Assembly (NCBI GenBank): GCA_001430745.1
Contig: KQ481967.1
Span: forward strand, 361,759 to 425,758
Source: Auxenochlorella pyrenoidosa
Taxonomy: Eukaryota; Chlorophyta; Trebouxiophyceae; Chlorellales; Chlorellaceae
Length of the DNA stretch: 64,000 nucleotides
Direction of reading: 5' to 3'
This document shows, one piece after another, positions 40,096 through 50,546 of the stretch; the first letter of the stretch is position 1, and each line of letters starts with the position of its first letter. The position numbers were made by a program, and so were the translations under genes. The notes beneath the pieces are model-generated. The model made no database searches, was not told where the DNA came from, and was given only the letters and a program-made list of their open reading frames with translations.

Positions 40096-42303
40096 GCTGG
40101 CAACGTTGGCGGTGGCGCCTCATGGCCTGTTGCGGCGCAAAGTTTTGCTGAATCTCCAGCCAGCGATCGCCAACTCCTGGCCATGTATGCACGGCACAGT
40201 GACCAACGCCATCTCAACCCCTTTGCACACCCCCCGCAGGGCATTTGGTGGATGCCAGAGGCAGCAGATGCGCAGCCTGTGCAGCTGGGCGGCGGCGCTG
40301 CGCTGCGGGCCGTGGCCGCCGCGGCGGCAGCTGGGGCAGGCAGCGAGGGCGGCCTGGCTGGGCCGGAGTTGCTCAAGCTGGCGGCAGCGCTGCGCATGAA
40401 CACGGGTGAGGAGGGCGTGGCCAGTGCGCCTTACATGCATGCAAGCAAGGTCTCAGCTGCGTGGGTCGTGGCTGCGGTGCAGCACTTTGCGTGCATGCGT
40501 CCTGGCGCGGTGTGCCTGTCGCGCCTGCACAGACGCACCAGGCACGCACCCTGGAGGCAGCTCCGGACGGGAAATCCTGAGCTGCGCATCTGCGCCGCGC
40601 CGCTTGGCACCGTCTGCATGTGCTGCCCCAGGTCGAGCGGCACGCGCCCCCCCCCCCGCCTTCCGACGCCACCTGCCGCAGACGTGCGGCGCGCCGTCTT
40701 CTGCGTGGTCATGGGTGCCGAGGACTGCGTGGACGCCGTGGAGCGCCTGCTGCGACTGGGGCTGAAGGGCGAGCAGGAGCGGGAGGTGGTGCGCGTCACC
40801 GTGGAGTGCTGCCTGCAGGCGAGCCGGTGGTGGGGCTGGGCACGACTTGGCACAGGCAATTGGTTTGGTGCTCCCCCTTGAACCGTAGAGTGCTGCCTGC
40901 ACGCAAGCCGGGGGCCCGTGCGCGGCGGGCGCCAGCGGGGCGTGCACGACTTGGCGCGGGCGATTGGTTCGGCGCTCGTCTTTGAACCATGGGCTCTTGG
41001 ATGCCAGGGCTGCCTGGGCGGCAGCGTTGCTGTGCCCTGTGCGTGTGCCGCCCGCCAGCGCAGCGGCCCTGTGCACGACCCCGGCATGCTGCACCGCCCT
41101 GCCTGGCCCCGCCCCCCGCAGGAGAAGGCCTGGAACGCATACTATGCACACCTGCTCGTGCGCCTCTGCTCCGCCGGCAAGGGGCACAAAATGACGCTGC
41201 AGGTGGGTCTGAGGATGGGCCCGCAACAGCAGCCCTGCACCCACTTGGCGGCACCACTTGCCCGCGTGCCGTTGCTGCCAGCTGGTCAACCCCCGGCTGC
41301 CCTGTTACCTGAAAACAATGAGAATTAGGGTCAAGAGATTCCTAAATTTGATCAACCAATGTGCAGCCTCCCCTGCCCGCTCCGCTCCTGCCGCAGTTCT
41401 GCCTGTGGGACCAGCTGAAGGAGCTGGGCGGCATGGAGGTGCGCCGCCTCACCAACCTGGCGCGCCTCATGGCCACCGTGCTCGCCGGCTTTGCGCTGCC
41501 CTCCACCATGCTCAAGGTGCGCCAGCTGTGCTGGCCTGGAGGCTGGGGCCTGGCTCCACTGTCCCAGGCGTGGGGCTGGCGTCACTCTAGCCGGGGGCTG
41601 ATGCCGCTGGGCCCTGCACTATAGCTGATGGTGGCCTCATCGAGGTGCCTCTGCTTTCGCGACAATGCCCGTGCCCATCCATACCCCACCGCTGCGTACC
41701 CAATGGCCACAGCTGCTGCCAATTAGCTCCCCCTGCCCCTCGTCACAGAGCACAGGCACCTGAGCTGACCCAAACCATGCATCCAGGCGCAGGCAACCCC
41801 TCCCTCCCTCTGAGACACACCCGACGCAACCATCTGCTGCGCTGCAGGCTGTGGACTTTGGGGCGGCCATGTCGGCGCGGGAGACCCTCTTCTGGCGCAT
41901 CTTTTTCGAGCACCTGCTGGCCAGCTGCAAGAGCGCGGCAGACAGCGCTGCCCTCTTCCAACGGTAAGAGGGGGGGGAGGGGGCGGGCCTGCCCCTCCAT
42001 CGCCCTGCTCATCCTGAATTGCCAGCGCTGCAAGCACGCACTGCGCCGAGCCATGGCCTGCCCTCCAGCCCGTCCGCCTCCAACTCCCGCCCTCGAACCA
42101 CCCTGGCCCTCCTGCTGTGCAGCATCGCGGCGCAGCCAGAGCTCAAGCCGCTGCGCACCGCCCTGGGGGCCTTCCTGCGGCGCGGTGTGGGGCCCTGGCT
42201 CGCAGCCAAGGAGCCCGGCGCCGGCGGCCTGACGGCTGAGCAGCTTGGCGAGCTCCTGCGGCGGCTGAGGGGGGCGGAGAAGGCGCTGGCGGGCGCTGCA
42301 TGA
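36134..42303 (+). CDS. NOM1: NOM1/SGD1-like nucleolar MIF4G-MA3 protein
   Basis: Large multi-exon gene. The ATG at 36134 opens a Gly/Arg-rich (RGG-type) N-terminus (MFGGRRGGRGRGQ), a basic stretch, then a long Asp/Glu/Ser-rich region (37240-37800) typical of nucleolar proteins. The anchor YVPPAVRRAAEAAAG introduces the MIF4G domain (RGLLNRLAEANIQGIVSDLA, FTETDISMIATLLHACGLQL, ELVVDVKNNR), followed by the MA3 domain (DVRRAVFCVVMGAEDCVDAV, NAYYAHLLVRLCSAGKGHK, RRLTNLARLMATVLAGFAL, LFWRIFFEHLLA). The end is EKALAGAA at 42303. Yeast SGD1/human NOM1 are needed for 40S ribosome biogenesis in the nucleolus and recruit eIF4A-type helicases. Introns starting at 39532 and 40819 have GC donors; the second is followed by a local tandem duplication. 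Another intron has a (CTG) microsatellite. Confidence 0.9.
40054..40099 (+). repeat. (CTG)n microsatellite in a NOM1 intron
   Basis: Fifteen CTG-type triplets with one CTA interruption, between the exons encoding LQPNKK and GIWWMPEA. Confidence 0.9.
40803..40990 (+). repeat. Degenerate tandem duplication across a NOM1 5' splice site
   Basis: Exon-end sequence GAGTGCTGCCTGCAGGCGAG (from 40804) recurs as GAGTGCTGCCTGCACGCAAG (from about 40889). Downstream blocks are repeated too: GCACGACTTGGCACAGGCAA, ending in TTGAACC, versus GCACGACTTGGCGCGGGCGA, ending in TTTGAACC. The first copy provides the real GC donor at 40819; the second copy is intronic. Confidence 0.75.
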
Positions 42304-42828
42304 TCCTGCAATACCTGGCGGCACCGCACCATTGCTCTGCGTCTACGCTGACAGTTGTCAACTGATCATACACTCCAGGAAAGCAGAGCGCAAACCGGCC
42401 CGCAGCACAGGGCTGTCTACACAGCAAGCGAGGAGCAGGCCCACAACTGGAGCTGGGCTGCCTGTGCTCTGCTCACAATGCCTGGGCGGGGCTAGGAACG
42501 TGTCACAGCATGGCAGGGTGGAGACGTGGGTGGGAGGCAAGAAATCAGGAGCAAGCAAGAGGCAGGTGACAGCAAAGCAGGCCGGGCTGCTCCACGGGTG
42601 AGGTGACAGGACAGGCAGGGTCGAGCGGGTGGGAGGCAGAGGCGTCAGGCAGGGTAGGAGGGTGCGGGAGGGTGGTGAGGGGTAGAGAGCCTAGGCCAAA
42701 CGCACACAGGTCAGGGTCACGATGTCCTCCTGGCAGGCAGGGCAGACCAGCCCCTGGCGCCGCCGAGGAGCAAGAGCAGGGCCTGCTGCCTGCCGCAGCT
42801 TTGGCGGCGGGGCTGGGGCACGGCCGCC
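42304..42828. other. Convergent 3' flanks of NOM1 and the SR protein gene
   Basis: About 525 bases between stop codons. No gene recognised. Confidence 0.5.
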
Positions 42829-45543
42829 TCAGTCGTCGCGGCCATTCTCGCCGCCGCTGCGGGCGGGCGAGCCCTCGGGGGAGCGCGAGCGGCGGGGCGA
42901 CGCGGAGCGCGCCGGGATGGCGCTGCGNNNNNNNNNNNNNNNNNNNNNNNNNNNNNNNNNNNNNNNNNNNNNNNNNNNNNNNNNNNNNNNNNNNNNNNNN
43001 NNNNNNNNNNNNNNNNNNNNNNNNNNNNNNNNNNNNNNNNNNNNNNNNNNNNNNNNNNNNNNNNNNNNNNNNNNNNNNNNNNNNNNNNNNNNNNNNNNNN
43101 NNNNNNNNNNNNNNNNNNNNNNNNNNNNNNNNNNNNNNNNNNNNNNNNNNNNNNNNNNNNNNNNNNNNNNNNNNNNNNNNNNNNNNNNNNNNNNNNNNNN
43201 NNNNNNNNNNNNNNNNNNNNNNNNNNNNNNNNNNNNNNNNNNNNNNNNNNNNNNNNNNNNNNNNNNNNNNNNNNNNNNNNNNNNNNNNNNNNNNNNNNNN
43301 NNNNNNNNNNNNNNNNNNNNNNNNNNNNNNNNNNNNNNNNNNNNNNNNNNNNNNNNNNNNNNNNNNNNNNNNNNNNNNNNNNNNNNNNNNNNNNNNNNNN
43401 NNNNNNNNNNNNNNNNNNNNNNNNNNNNNNNNNNNNNNNNNNNNNNNNNNNNNNNNNNNNNNNNNNNNNNNNNNNNNNNNNNNNNNNNNNNNNNNNNNNN
43501 NNNNNNNNNNNNNNNNNNNNNNNNNNNNNNNNNNNNNNNNNNNNNNNNNNNNNNNNNNNNNNNNNNNNNNNNNNNNNNNNNNNNNNNNNNNNNNNNNNNN
43601 NNNNNNNNNNNNNNNNNNNNNNNNNNNNNNNNNNNNNNNNNNNNNNNNNNNNNNNNNNNNNNNNNNNNNNNNNNNNNNNNNNNNNNNNNNNNNNNNNNNN
43701 NNNNNNNNNNNNNNNNNNCTGCGGTCGCGGCTGCGGGAGCGGCGGCGGCGGTCGCGACTGCGGCTGCGCCGGCGGTCGTCGTAGCCGCCCCTGCTGTAGC
43801 CGCCGCCCCGGGGCGGGGGAATCCCTGCGGGCCAGCGAGCAGCAGCAGGAGGCTCGCTTTGCATGAAGCAGGAGGAGCCACGAAAGGGGGCTTGTTGGGG
43901 GCGCAAGATGCGGCAGCCCCGGGGCCAAGCGCGGCTGCCGAAGGCGGAGCGCGGGCGCGCGGCTGGCGTGGAGCCACTCACGGCCGGAAGTGCGCTCCCG
44001 GTCCAGCATGTCCCGTGGCGTCTTGCGAGACTCGGAGGACTTCAGCACCTGCAGCGGTGGGGCGGCGCGGGGGCGGCGCAGGGCAGCACCTTGAGCAGCG
44101 CGCGGTGCAGTGGCGCCCTAAGTGGCAACCCAACCAAGCCTCGCGGCCCCTTGGCGGCGCCTTCTGAGCCCCGTACGTGAACATGCAGCCCCCGAAGCGC
44201 GCATCAGCCGAAAGGGAAAGCTGGCAGCAGACAGCAGGCAGCCAGACAAGCACCCAGCCCGCCATGACGCCCGCGGTGCCCCCCGGCCCCCCCCCTTTCT
44301 CCGTGAGCGGCGTCACTCCAGGCGGCAGGCACCCACCTGGATCTCGCGCCCCCCGTAGAGCGTCTTGTCCAGGTGATAGATCGCGTCCTCGGCCTCGCGC
44401 AGGTCCACAAACTCCACAAAGCCAAAGCCGCGGGGCCGGCCCGAGTCTGCAGGCGGGGGAGGGTCAGAAGCGGGTGGCCGGAGGGTTGGGGGTGCGTCCA
44501 GGGGTGGCGCGCCGGCGGGCTGAGCGCGGGCGCCAGGGCTGGAAGTAAGAGCAGGCGTTTGAATGCAGCCAAGAGGGGCTTGTGACGCGCTCTGCACAGT
44601 AAGCGGAGCGCAGGCGCCCAGGGCGTTTTGAGCATGAGGCCGAAACGGGTGTTAGGGTGGTACTGAGAAAGCTAGTTGTGAGGACTGCTGTCGGGTGGGC
44701 ACGCCGCTGCACGTTCGGCCAGCTGCCTGTGCAGGCTAGGGGGATCGCCACGACTTACCCTGTGCCCCGTCGCATCCCCGCACTTGCACACATGCTTGCT
44801 TGCAACCTCAGGCACTTGAATGCTCTGGCTTGTGCTTGTGCATTTTGCTTGAGCTCTTGCTGAAGGCCAGCATGCTCGGACAGCCAGCGGGGCCGCCGGC
44901 CTGGCGCTTGGGCACACCGGCTGGCTTGCTCCATCATATGCGGCTGCTTGCGTCGACGCAGGTGCTTGGCATGCGTGGCCACTTCGGGGCGATGCCGCTA
45001 CTGTGAGGGCCCGACGTGTTGTCCAACCTTGCGCTCACGCGTGCCATTGGGGCAGCTCCATATGTGAAGCTTTGAGCAGCGGGAACCCAAGCCCTTGCGT
45101 CCCAACCGCCTTGTGCCTTGCTCATCACTCACAGTAGTCCTTGGGCAGGTAGACGTCACGGACAGTGCCATAACGCTCGAACTTGGCGCGCACCTCCTCG
45201 GCCCTGCAGAGAACCCAGCAAGACAACAGCAGCGGCGGCGGCAGCAGGGGGCGGCGGTGAGTGGGGACTGGGCTGAGGCGATGCCCATATGCCGCCCGCA
45301 TCGTGCAGCAATGGCCGTCTTTGAGCGATTGGAGGCCCAGGGTGGCCGGTGCGAACCAGAAGCTGCATGATGAGCGCCAGGCAACAGCTAAATAACCAGC
45401 GCGGGCCTTCGCTGACTGCCCAGGTACCTGGTGTCCAGCGGCAAGTTGCGGACTAGGATAGAGCAGCGCTGGGCACCGTCATCACGATCGTCGCCCCTCC
45501 CGCCCCGTCGGGGGCTGCGGCTGCGGGACCTGTCCCTGGACAT
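42829..45543 (-). CDS. SC35/SCL-like SR splicing factor, interrupted by a sequence gap
   Basis: The ATG at 45543 starts an RS-rich leader (MSRDRSRSRSPRRGGRG), then one RRM: RNP2 CSILVRNLPLDTR (about 45450), FERYGTVRDVYLPKDYY (about 45170) and RNP1 GRPRGFGFVEFVDLREAEDA (about 44400), followed by LYGGREIQ and KSSESRKTPRDMLDRER (about 44020). The RS domain (YDDRRRSRSRDRRRRSRSRD) runs into the gap and re-emerges as SASPRRSRSPEGSPARSGGE, ending NGRDD at 42829. The order RS leader, RRM, RS tail matches plant SCL-type SR proteins, nuclear factors that define exons and choose splice sites. The gap at 42928-43718 hides much of the RS domain, so length and exon count are unknown. Confidence 0.88.
42928..43718. 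other. Assembly gap (791 N)
   Basis: Run of undetermined bases inside the RS-repeat coding region of the SR protein gene. The flanks are highly repetitive Arg/Ser codons, a likely reason for assembly failure. Reading frames that run through the gap are artefacts. Confidence 0.99.
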
Positions 45544-45668
45544 GGCTGCAGCTCCTATAGATGGCTCAGGATGGGCGGATGGGGCGTAGAAATGCAACGG
45601 GCCAATTGGAACGCCGGAGCATTTAGGACGAATGCCTCCCGAGCTCTTCGGCACGCCCCATTTGCACC
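45544..45668. promoter_or_regulatory. Bidirectional promoter with palindromic CCAAT box
   Basis: Only 125 bases separate the start codons of the SR protein gene (minus) and the CEP44-like gene (plus). A palindrome CCAATTGG at 45602-45609, near the middle, reads as a CCAAT box on both strands. Confidence 0.55.
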
Positions 45669-48058
45669 ATGGCTATCGCAGCCGCGGCTGCGCTCGCTCA
45701 GCTGCTGCGGGCGGTCCGCTACCCCGAACAGCTGCTGCAGTCGGAGGCTGCCTCTGGCTCTCCCGCTCCGCTGCTGCCCGCCCTGGGCTGGCTGCTGTGT
45801 CGTTTCAGCAAGCACATTGCAGCGCTGGTGGCGGAGCAGGGCCTGCAGGTGGGTGCGGCCTGCATCGCCGGCATGGTGGGTCAAACCAGACATGCCGAAC
45901 TGGGTGAGCCGTCCTACAGCTGTCTGACCCCGCTGTCTTTTGTGCAGCTGGCGGGCGCCTCGGACCTGCGCTTTGTGGAGGGCCTCCTCAAGTTTGTGCG
46001 GGAGGGGCTCGGCTTGCGGCCCGCCCTCTCTGCTGCGCAGTTCCTGTCACAGGTTGGCGGCATGGGAGTTCCTGCTCGCGTGTGCATGCCTTTCAACTTT
46101 TGAGGCCCCGCCAATCAAGTGCCGGTTGCTTAGTCTGCCAGAGACGCACGCATCCATCCGCGCTATTCTCTATAAGAGGCTGCACCCATCTGCCGCATGC
46201 CTCACACGGCGGGTTCGCCCAGCATGCATCCCTGACGCTGCACCCCTCCGCCTGCAGGGCTTTGCGGAGCGGAAGCTGGAGCTGGCCTGCGACGTTGTGC
46301 GGGCGTGCAAGGAGCGCCACAACTCGGCAGCCCGGCAGGAGCGCTTGGCGGCGCTGAAAGGGCTGCACACCGAGCAGCGGCTGTACGGCGCCACGGCCAG
46401 CTGCAGTGCGGCAGCTGGGCAGGTGGCGCAGCAGCGGGAGCATGGCAAGCGGCAGCCGGCGGCCAGGGCAAGCAGCACCCTGAAGCTGCCGCCACAGGTG
46501 TGCGTGGTGAGCGCCGCCGTGCAGCAGCAGCAGCAGCAGATGCAGGTGGCTCAAGTGGTGGCACCGGCAGGCAATACATTGGCAGCCGAGCAGGCAGAGA
46601 TCAGTCCAGAGGGCAGCGAGGCAGGTGGATCTGCAGCGACGCCCACCTCGGTGGTTGCCGCAGCTGCCCCTGCTGCCCGTGCTGCTGCTGCTGCTGGTGC
46701 CAGCATGCACGCAAGCACGCACCCGTCTGCGCTGGCAGCCAAGGCGCCCCCATGCTCGCCTGCCGAGCAGCCCCGCATGCTGCCGCAGCCGCTGCTGCAA
46801 GCCTCGGCGGCCTCCCAGGGTGTGCACACACACCCCCGGTGTGTTTTGCCCTGGCCATCCTCAGCAGCAGCACAGCCTGTGCAGCTGCTGCCTCTCCAAC
46901 CAGGCGCACCTGCAACATGCCTGGGTCGCGGTCTTCAGGGGACGTCTGCAGCAGGAGCGACTGCAGCGCAGCCAAGTCTGCAGCATGTGGAGCACCCAGC
47001 AGCTGCACTTGATGTTGCAAGTGCATGGCAGCCGTGCGGCTTCATGGGCAGCACTGGGGGCCTCAGCGTGCAACAGCAGCAGCCACAGCAGGTGGCTATT
47101 GTCCAGCAGCAGCAGCAGGCAGACATTTTGCCCCACCACCACCAGCAGCACCAGGTGGCAGCTCCACAGCATCAAGCTGCGCTGGCAAGGCAGCCTGCGA
47201 GCGGCGAGTACCGGACCCGGTGGTTGATTGAGGAGCTGCAGCTGCGGCTGAGCCTCGCCGAGGAGTCGGCTGCGGCGGCCAGGTGAGGGGAGCTGAGCGG
47301 GTGATGACTGCCTGCTGGTGCATGGGCACACTGATCTGGAAAAGCTCCCGCTTGCCAGCTTTGCGCTGGCGCGCATGACAAAGCACCCCCGGCCTCTGCG
47401 AGGCTGCAGGCTGGAGGCGCAGCAGGCGCGGGAGCAGCTGCAGGCGCGCGTGACAGTGCTGGAGGGGCGCGTGCGCTTCCTGGAGGCCGGGTTTGAGCTT
47501 GGGCCGCCTCCGCCCAGGCAGCAGCTGCTGCTGGAGGGCGGCAGCGCGCAGAGCGCCGGGGGGCATTGGTCGCAGCCAGCCGGTGCACCGCGCGTGCCGC
47601 CTGCGCAGCCGGCAGCGCTGGCCTGGGGCGGCGCTGCCACTCGTCAGGCTGCTGCGTGCCTTCCAGTGCAGCATGGGCTGGGCGTGCCGGCAGCAGCACC
47701 TGGCCTGGAGCGGCAAGCCCGCAGCAATCCTTTGTTTGACAGCGAGCCATCCTCGCTGTTGCTGACGCCGCACCAGCCCCTGGCCGCACAGCCCGGGCTG
47801 TCCCCCGCCAGCTGCTCTGGTCCTGGAGGAGCAGCAGGCTGCCAGGGAGGCACAGCGGCGCAGGCCAGTGGCTGTGCCACCATGTCTGGCGCAGCGGCAG
47901 GGCAGCAGAGAATGGCGGCAGCTGTGGCACGTGCTGGAGCTGAGGCACTGCCGGCCCTCACGGAACGGCAGTACAGAAGCACTACCGAGCTCATTGCGGG
48001 CATGCAGGCTCGCTTCTTGGAGGCTGAGGGGTTCCTGCTGTCGTTGCACCGGCTCTGA
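45669..48058 (+). CDS. CEP44-like centriolar protein
   Basis: Four exons (45669-45848, 45948-46052, 46258-47282, 47410-48058) close to 652 residues. The N-terminal 130 residues match the CEP44 domain as I remember it: LRAVRYPEQLLQSEAASGSP, LLPALGWLLCRFSKHIAALV, DLRFVEGLLKFVREGLGLRP, ALSAAQFLSQGFAERKLELA and CDVVRACKERHN. A long Ala/Gln/Pro-rich linker with poly-Q runs follows (QQQQQQM near 46525; histidine/glutamine runs near 47100-47160), then a coiled coil (RWLIEELQLRLSLAEESAAA, then LEAQQAREQLQARVTVLEGR). In animals CEP44 lies in the centriole lumen and is needed for centriole-to-centrosome conversion, binding microtubules. Chlorella-type algae are regarded as non-flagellate, so its retention suggests a centriole or spindle-pole role. 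The rest is poorly conserved. Confidence 0.75.
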
Positions 48059-48318
48059 GAATGTGCAAGAGCACTTCCAGGGCAGGGCTTGCAGGCAGCA
48101 GCAGGTGGGCAGGTGAACTGACGGCACGAGACAGACTGTATACGTGTGCACTGACATGCTACTTGCTGTTTACATTTTTGGTTGGTTTTGAAGATCCTAA
48201 CGCTGAAAGATTTACAAGGCGGGAAAGCGATGGTACACAACACAGGTGCATCAGTCGCAGCAGCCGCTCCCGCTCAGCGCAGGATGCTCGGAGCAGTGGC
48301 AGCTACTCACGAGCGTGA

Positions 48319-50107
48319 TCACTCCCAGGCAGCAAAGGCGGCAAAGCCGTTGATGTCCCCCGTCTGCACGTACAGGTCGCTGGGCGCATAGGACAGCAGC
48401 TCGATCGACCAGCCCAGCTCCTGCAGCAGTGCAGAGGCTGCGGAGTGGGAGCCCATGGAGCCCGCAAGTGCTGCTGGTCCCCCCTTGCAGCTCTCTTCCT
48501 GGATACAATCCCGCCCCTGAGCCCAGCCCTCACCTCTGCCACACCCAGGAAGGCAGCGACAGGCCAGCGCCCGCACAGGGAAGTGCCTGTGGCTGCGTAG
48601 GCATCCAGAAATCTGCCAGCCCGGCCTGCGATGCGGCAAGGGATGTGGCGCTGACGTGCGCTTGGTGCGCTTCAGCGCTGGACGCTGGGTGCAGGTTGCT
48701 GCAGAGGGCGGTGCGGCCTGGGCGGCAGGTGGCAAGGAGCCGCCCGCACCTTGGCAGATGGCATGGATGAGCGGCGAATCACGCCAGATGCAGTGCTCCC
48801 GCAGCGTCATCCAAACAGCGGCGGCTGGCTCAAGGTACGAAGGGCCCTGCGGCACGGCACCCCGGGCCGTGGTTCAGATGGTACACAGCTGTCAACATCT
48901 GTCAACATGGATGAAGCTGTCGCCAGGTTCGGGCGCTGTGGACGCTGTGGTGGCCCCCGTCAGGCACAGGTGCAGGCCACCGCCCCTGCCCCGGGACCAA
49001 CTCAGCAGCACGTGCAGCGCCCTCACCGCGTGAGTGAAGTCTGAAGTTGCCACAAGGACAGCTGGCACATGCTCCAGCGCACCACTCAGCTGCCGTGCCA
49101 GCTGCGCCGCCTCGCCAGCGCTGCCCAGCCACCCCACACATACAGGCGCAATACTCACAGGCTGGCGGCCGGCAAGGGTGTGCTGCAGGAAGCAGAGCTG
49201 GTTCTCAATCGAGTGCTCCAGGCTGCGGTGGCAAAAGAGGGGTGGGCAGCTGCTGGGCTGCAAGCTGCGCCTGCGGTTTGTGTCCCAGCAGAGGAGCCCA
49301 CGCTGGAGAGACAAGAGCAGTGCAGGGCTGGTGGGCAGCAAGCAGATCTGGTGCGGCGAAGAGCAAAGAGCCAGGCTCGCTTGTGGGGCGCATCATCAAA
49401 GCGAATGCCCTGCCCCGCCAGCGCGCGGGTTAACGGCCTGTCCACGGCCACGTCTCCCAGGGGCGTGCGCCAGGCATCGGCGGTGCTCAGACACACGGGC
49501 GGCAGGTCTGTGAAGTGGTTGGTCCCAAGGAGCACCAGGCGGGCCGGCGGCAGCTGTGCTGCTGCTGCTGCCAGGGGCGGCGACGCGCCGCTGGCGCCGG
49601 TGCCTCCGCGAGGCCCCAGCTGGGAGGCCAGCAGGCGGTAGGCTGCCGCCGCCACCATGCCGCTGTCTTGCAGCGAGCCGTGCGGCACCTGGCCAAGCCA
49701 TCGAGGGCAGCAGGCAGGGGGGCAGGAGGCGGCAGGGTGCCATGGGCACATGGATGCGGCGAGAGCTGGGTACGCAGACGAGGCGCCGCCACGATGGGCC
49801 CAAGGTTTAGCCAGCTGAGGGCTGGTTGTTGAAGGGCGCAGCAGTGTGCGCAGCAGCGGCGCCAGGACCGGATGGAACAGCCATCACCCCGCCCTTGCCC
49901 ACCCACTATGAGGCCTGCCAGGCGCCGGGCGGTGCCACCCCGCCCTCGGTGGGCGGCCTGCAGGCAGGGGCCAATGACGGGCAGCGCCGGCGCCGCCAGG
50001 CAGGCTTCCAGCTGCTGCCGAAGGGCTGCCGGGTCTGCTGCATAGTATTTGTCGGCTGCCACAGGGAGCCGAACTGTGCCGCTGCTGGCGGCAGCGGGAA
50101 GCCTCAT
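48319..50107 (-). CDS. MEMO1-family protein
   Basis: Fold related to extradiol dioxygenases; human MEMO1 binds iron or copper and links to redox and motility signalling. The ATG at 50107 gives MRLPAAASSGTVRLPVAADK, then YYAADPAALRQQLEACL (family N-terminus), AGLIVPHGSLQDSGMVAAAA (first metal histidine, in PHG instead of the usual PHAGY), ARLVLLGTNHFTDL (second histidine), WRTPLGDVAVDR, EHSIENQLCFLQHTLAGRQP, VATSDFTHAG, a region EHCIWRDSPLIHAICQ aligning with the human metal cysteine, and the end FAAFAAWE. Ligands therefore appear conserved. The function in algae is unknown. Exons are joined by motif order; exact splice sites were not all verified. Confidence 0.85.
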
Positions 50108-50546
50108 CAGGGGGCGCGAGGCGGGCTCAAGGCGGCTCTGGCGGGAGCCAGCGGGGCCAAAACTGAGGCCGCACCCTTAACCGGAAAGTTTTGTTTCGGG
50201 CTTGGCTTCACCAGCGGGGCTCAAGAGGTCGCAAGAGCGTGTAGCACGCAGGGTGGGCGCAGCAGCAGAGTGATACTTCAGGTTGGAGGACAGCGTGGCT
50301 GGAAGTGAGCAAGTTGCGTCCCTGCCTCGCCTGAGCCTCACAAAACAATTCCGCATGAGGCGGAGTAGGCATTCTCAGCTGCGGCACCCAGCATGCTATG
50401 CAGGCATGGCGCTGCTAACGGCACTGCAAGTCCTGCTTTGCGAGGCAGCATGTCTTGCTCTGATTGCTCTGATGAATGCAAGGATGAAATGAAATCAACC
50501 GAAATGGCAATGCAGTGCTGAATATGAACCGGGCCTGACAGGGTTG
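50108..50546. other. Intergenic region between ycf45-like 3' end and MEMO gene
   Basis: About 440 bases containing the promoter of the MEMO-family gene and the 3' UTR of the ycf45-like gene. No coding signal recognised. Confidence 0.45.

Noticed and set aside
42545..44167. Open frames of 380-480 codons running through the N gap
   Set aside because: The undetermined bases contain no stops, so the length is artificial; only the RS-protein frames on each side are supported.
47290..47365. Another C/D snoRNA-like pattern (GTGATGA, CTGA, AGCGGG/CCCGCT inverted repeat) in a CEP44-like intron
   Set aside because: The D-box-like CTGA is not next to the closing stem and the spacing is far too short for a C/D snoRNA.
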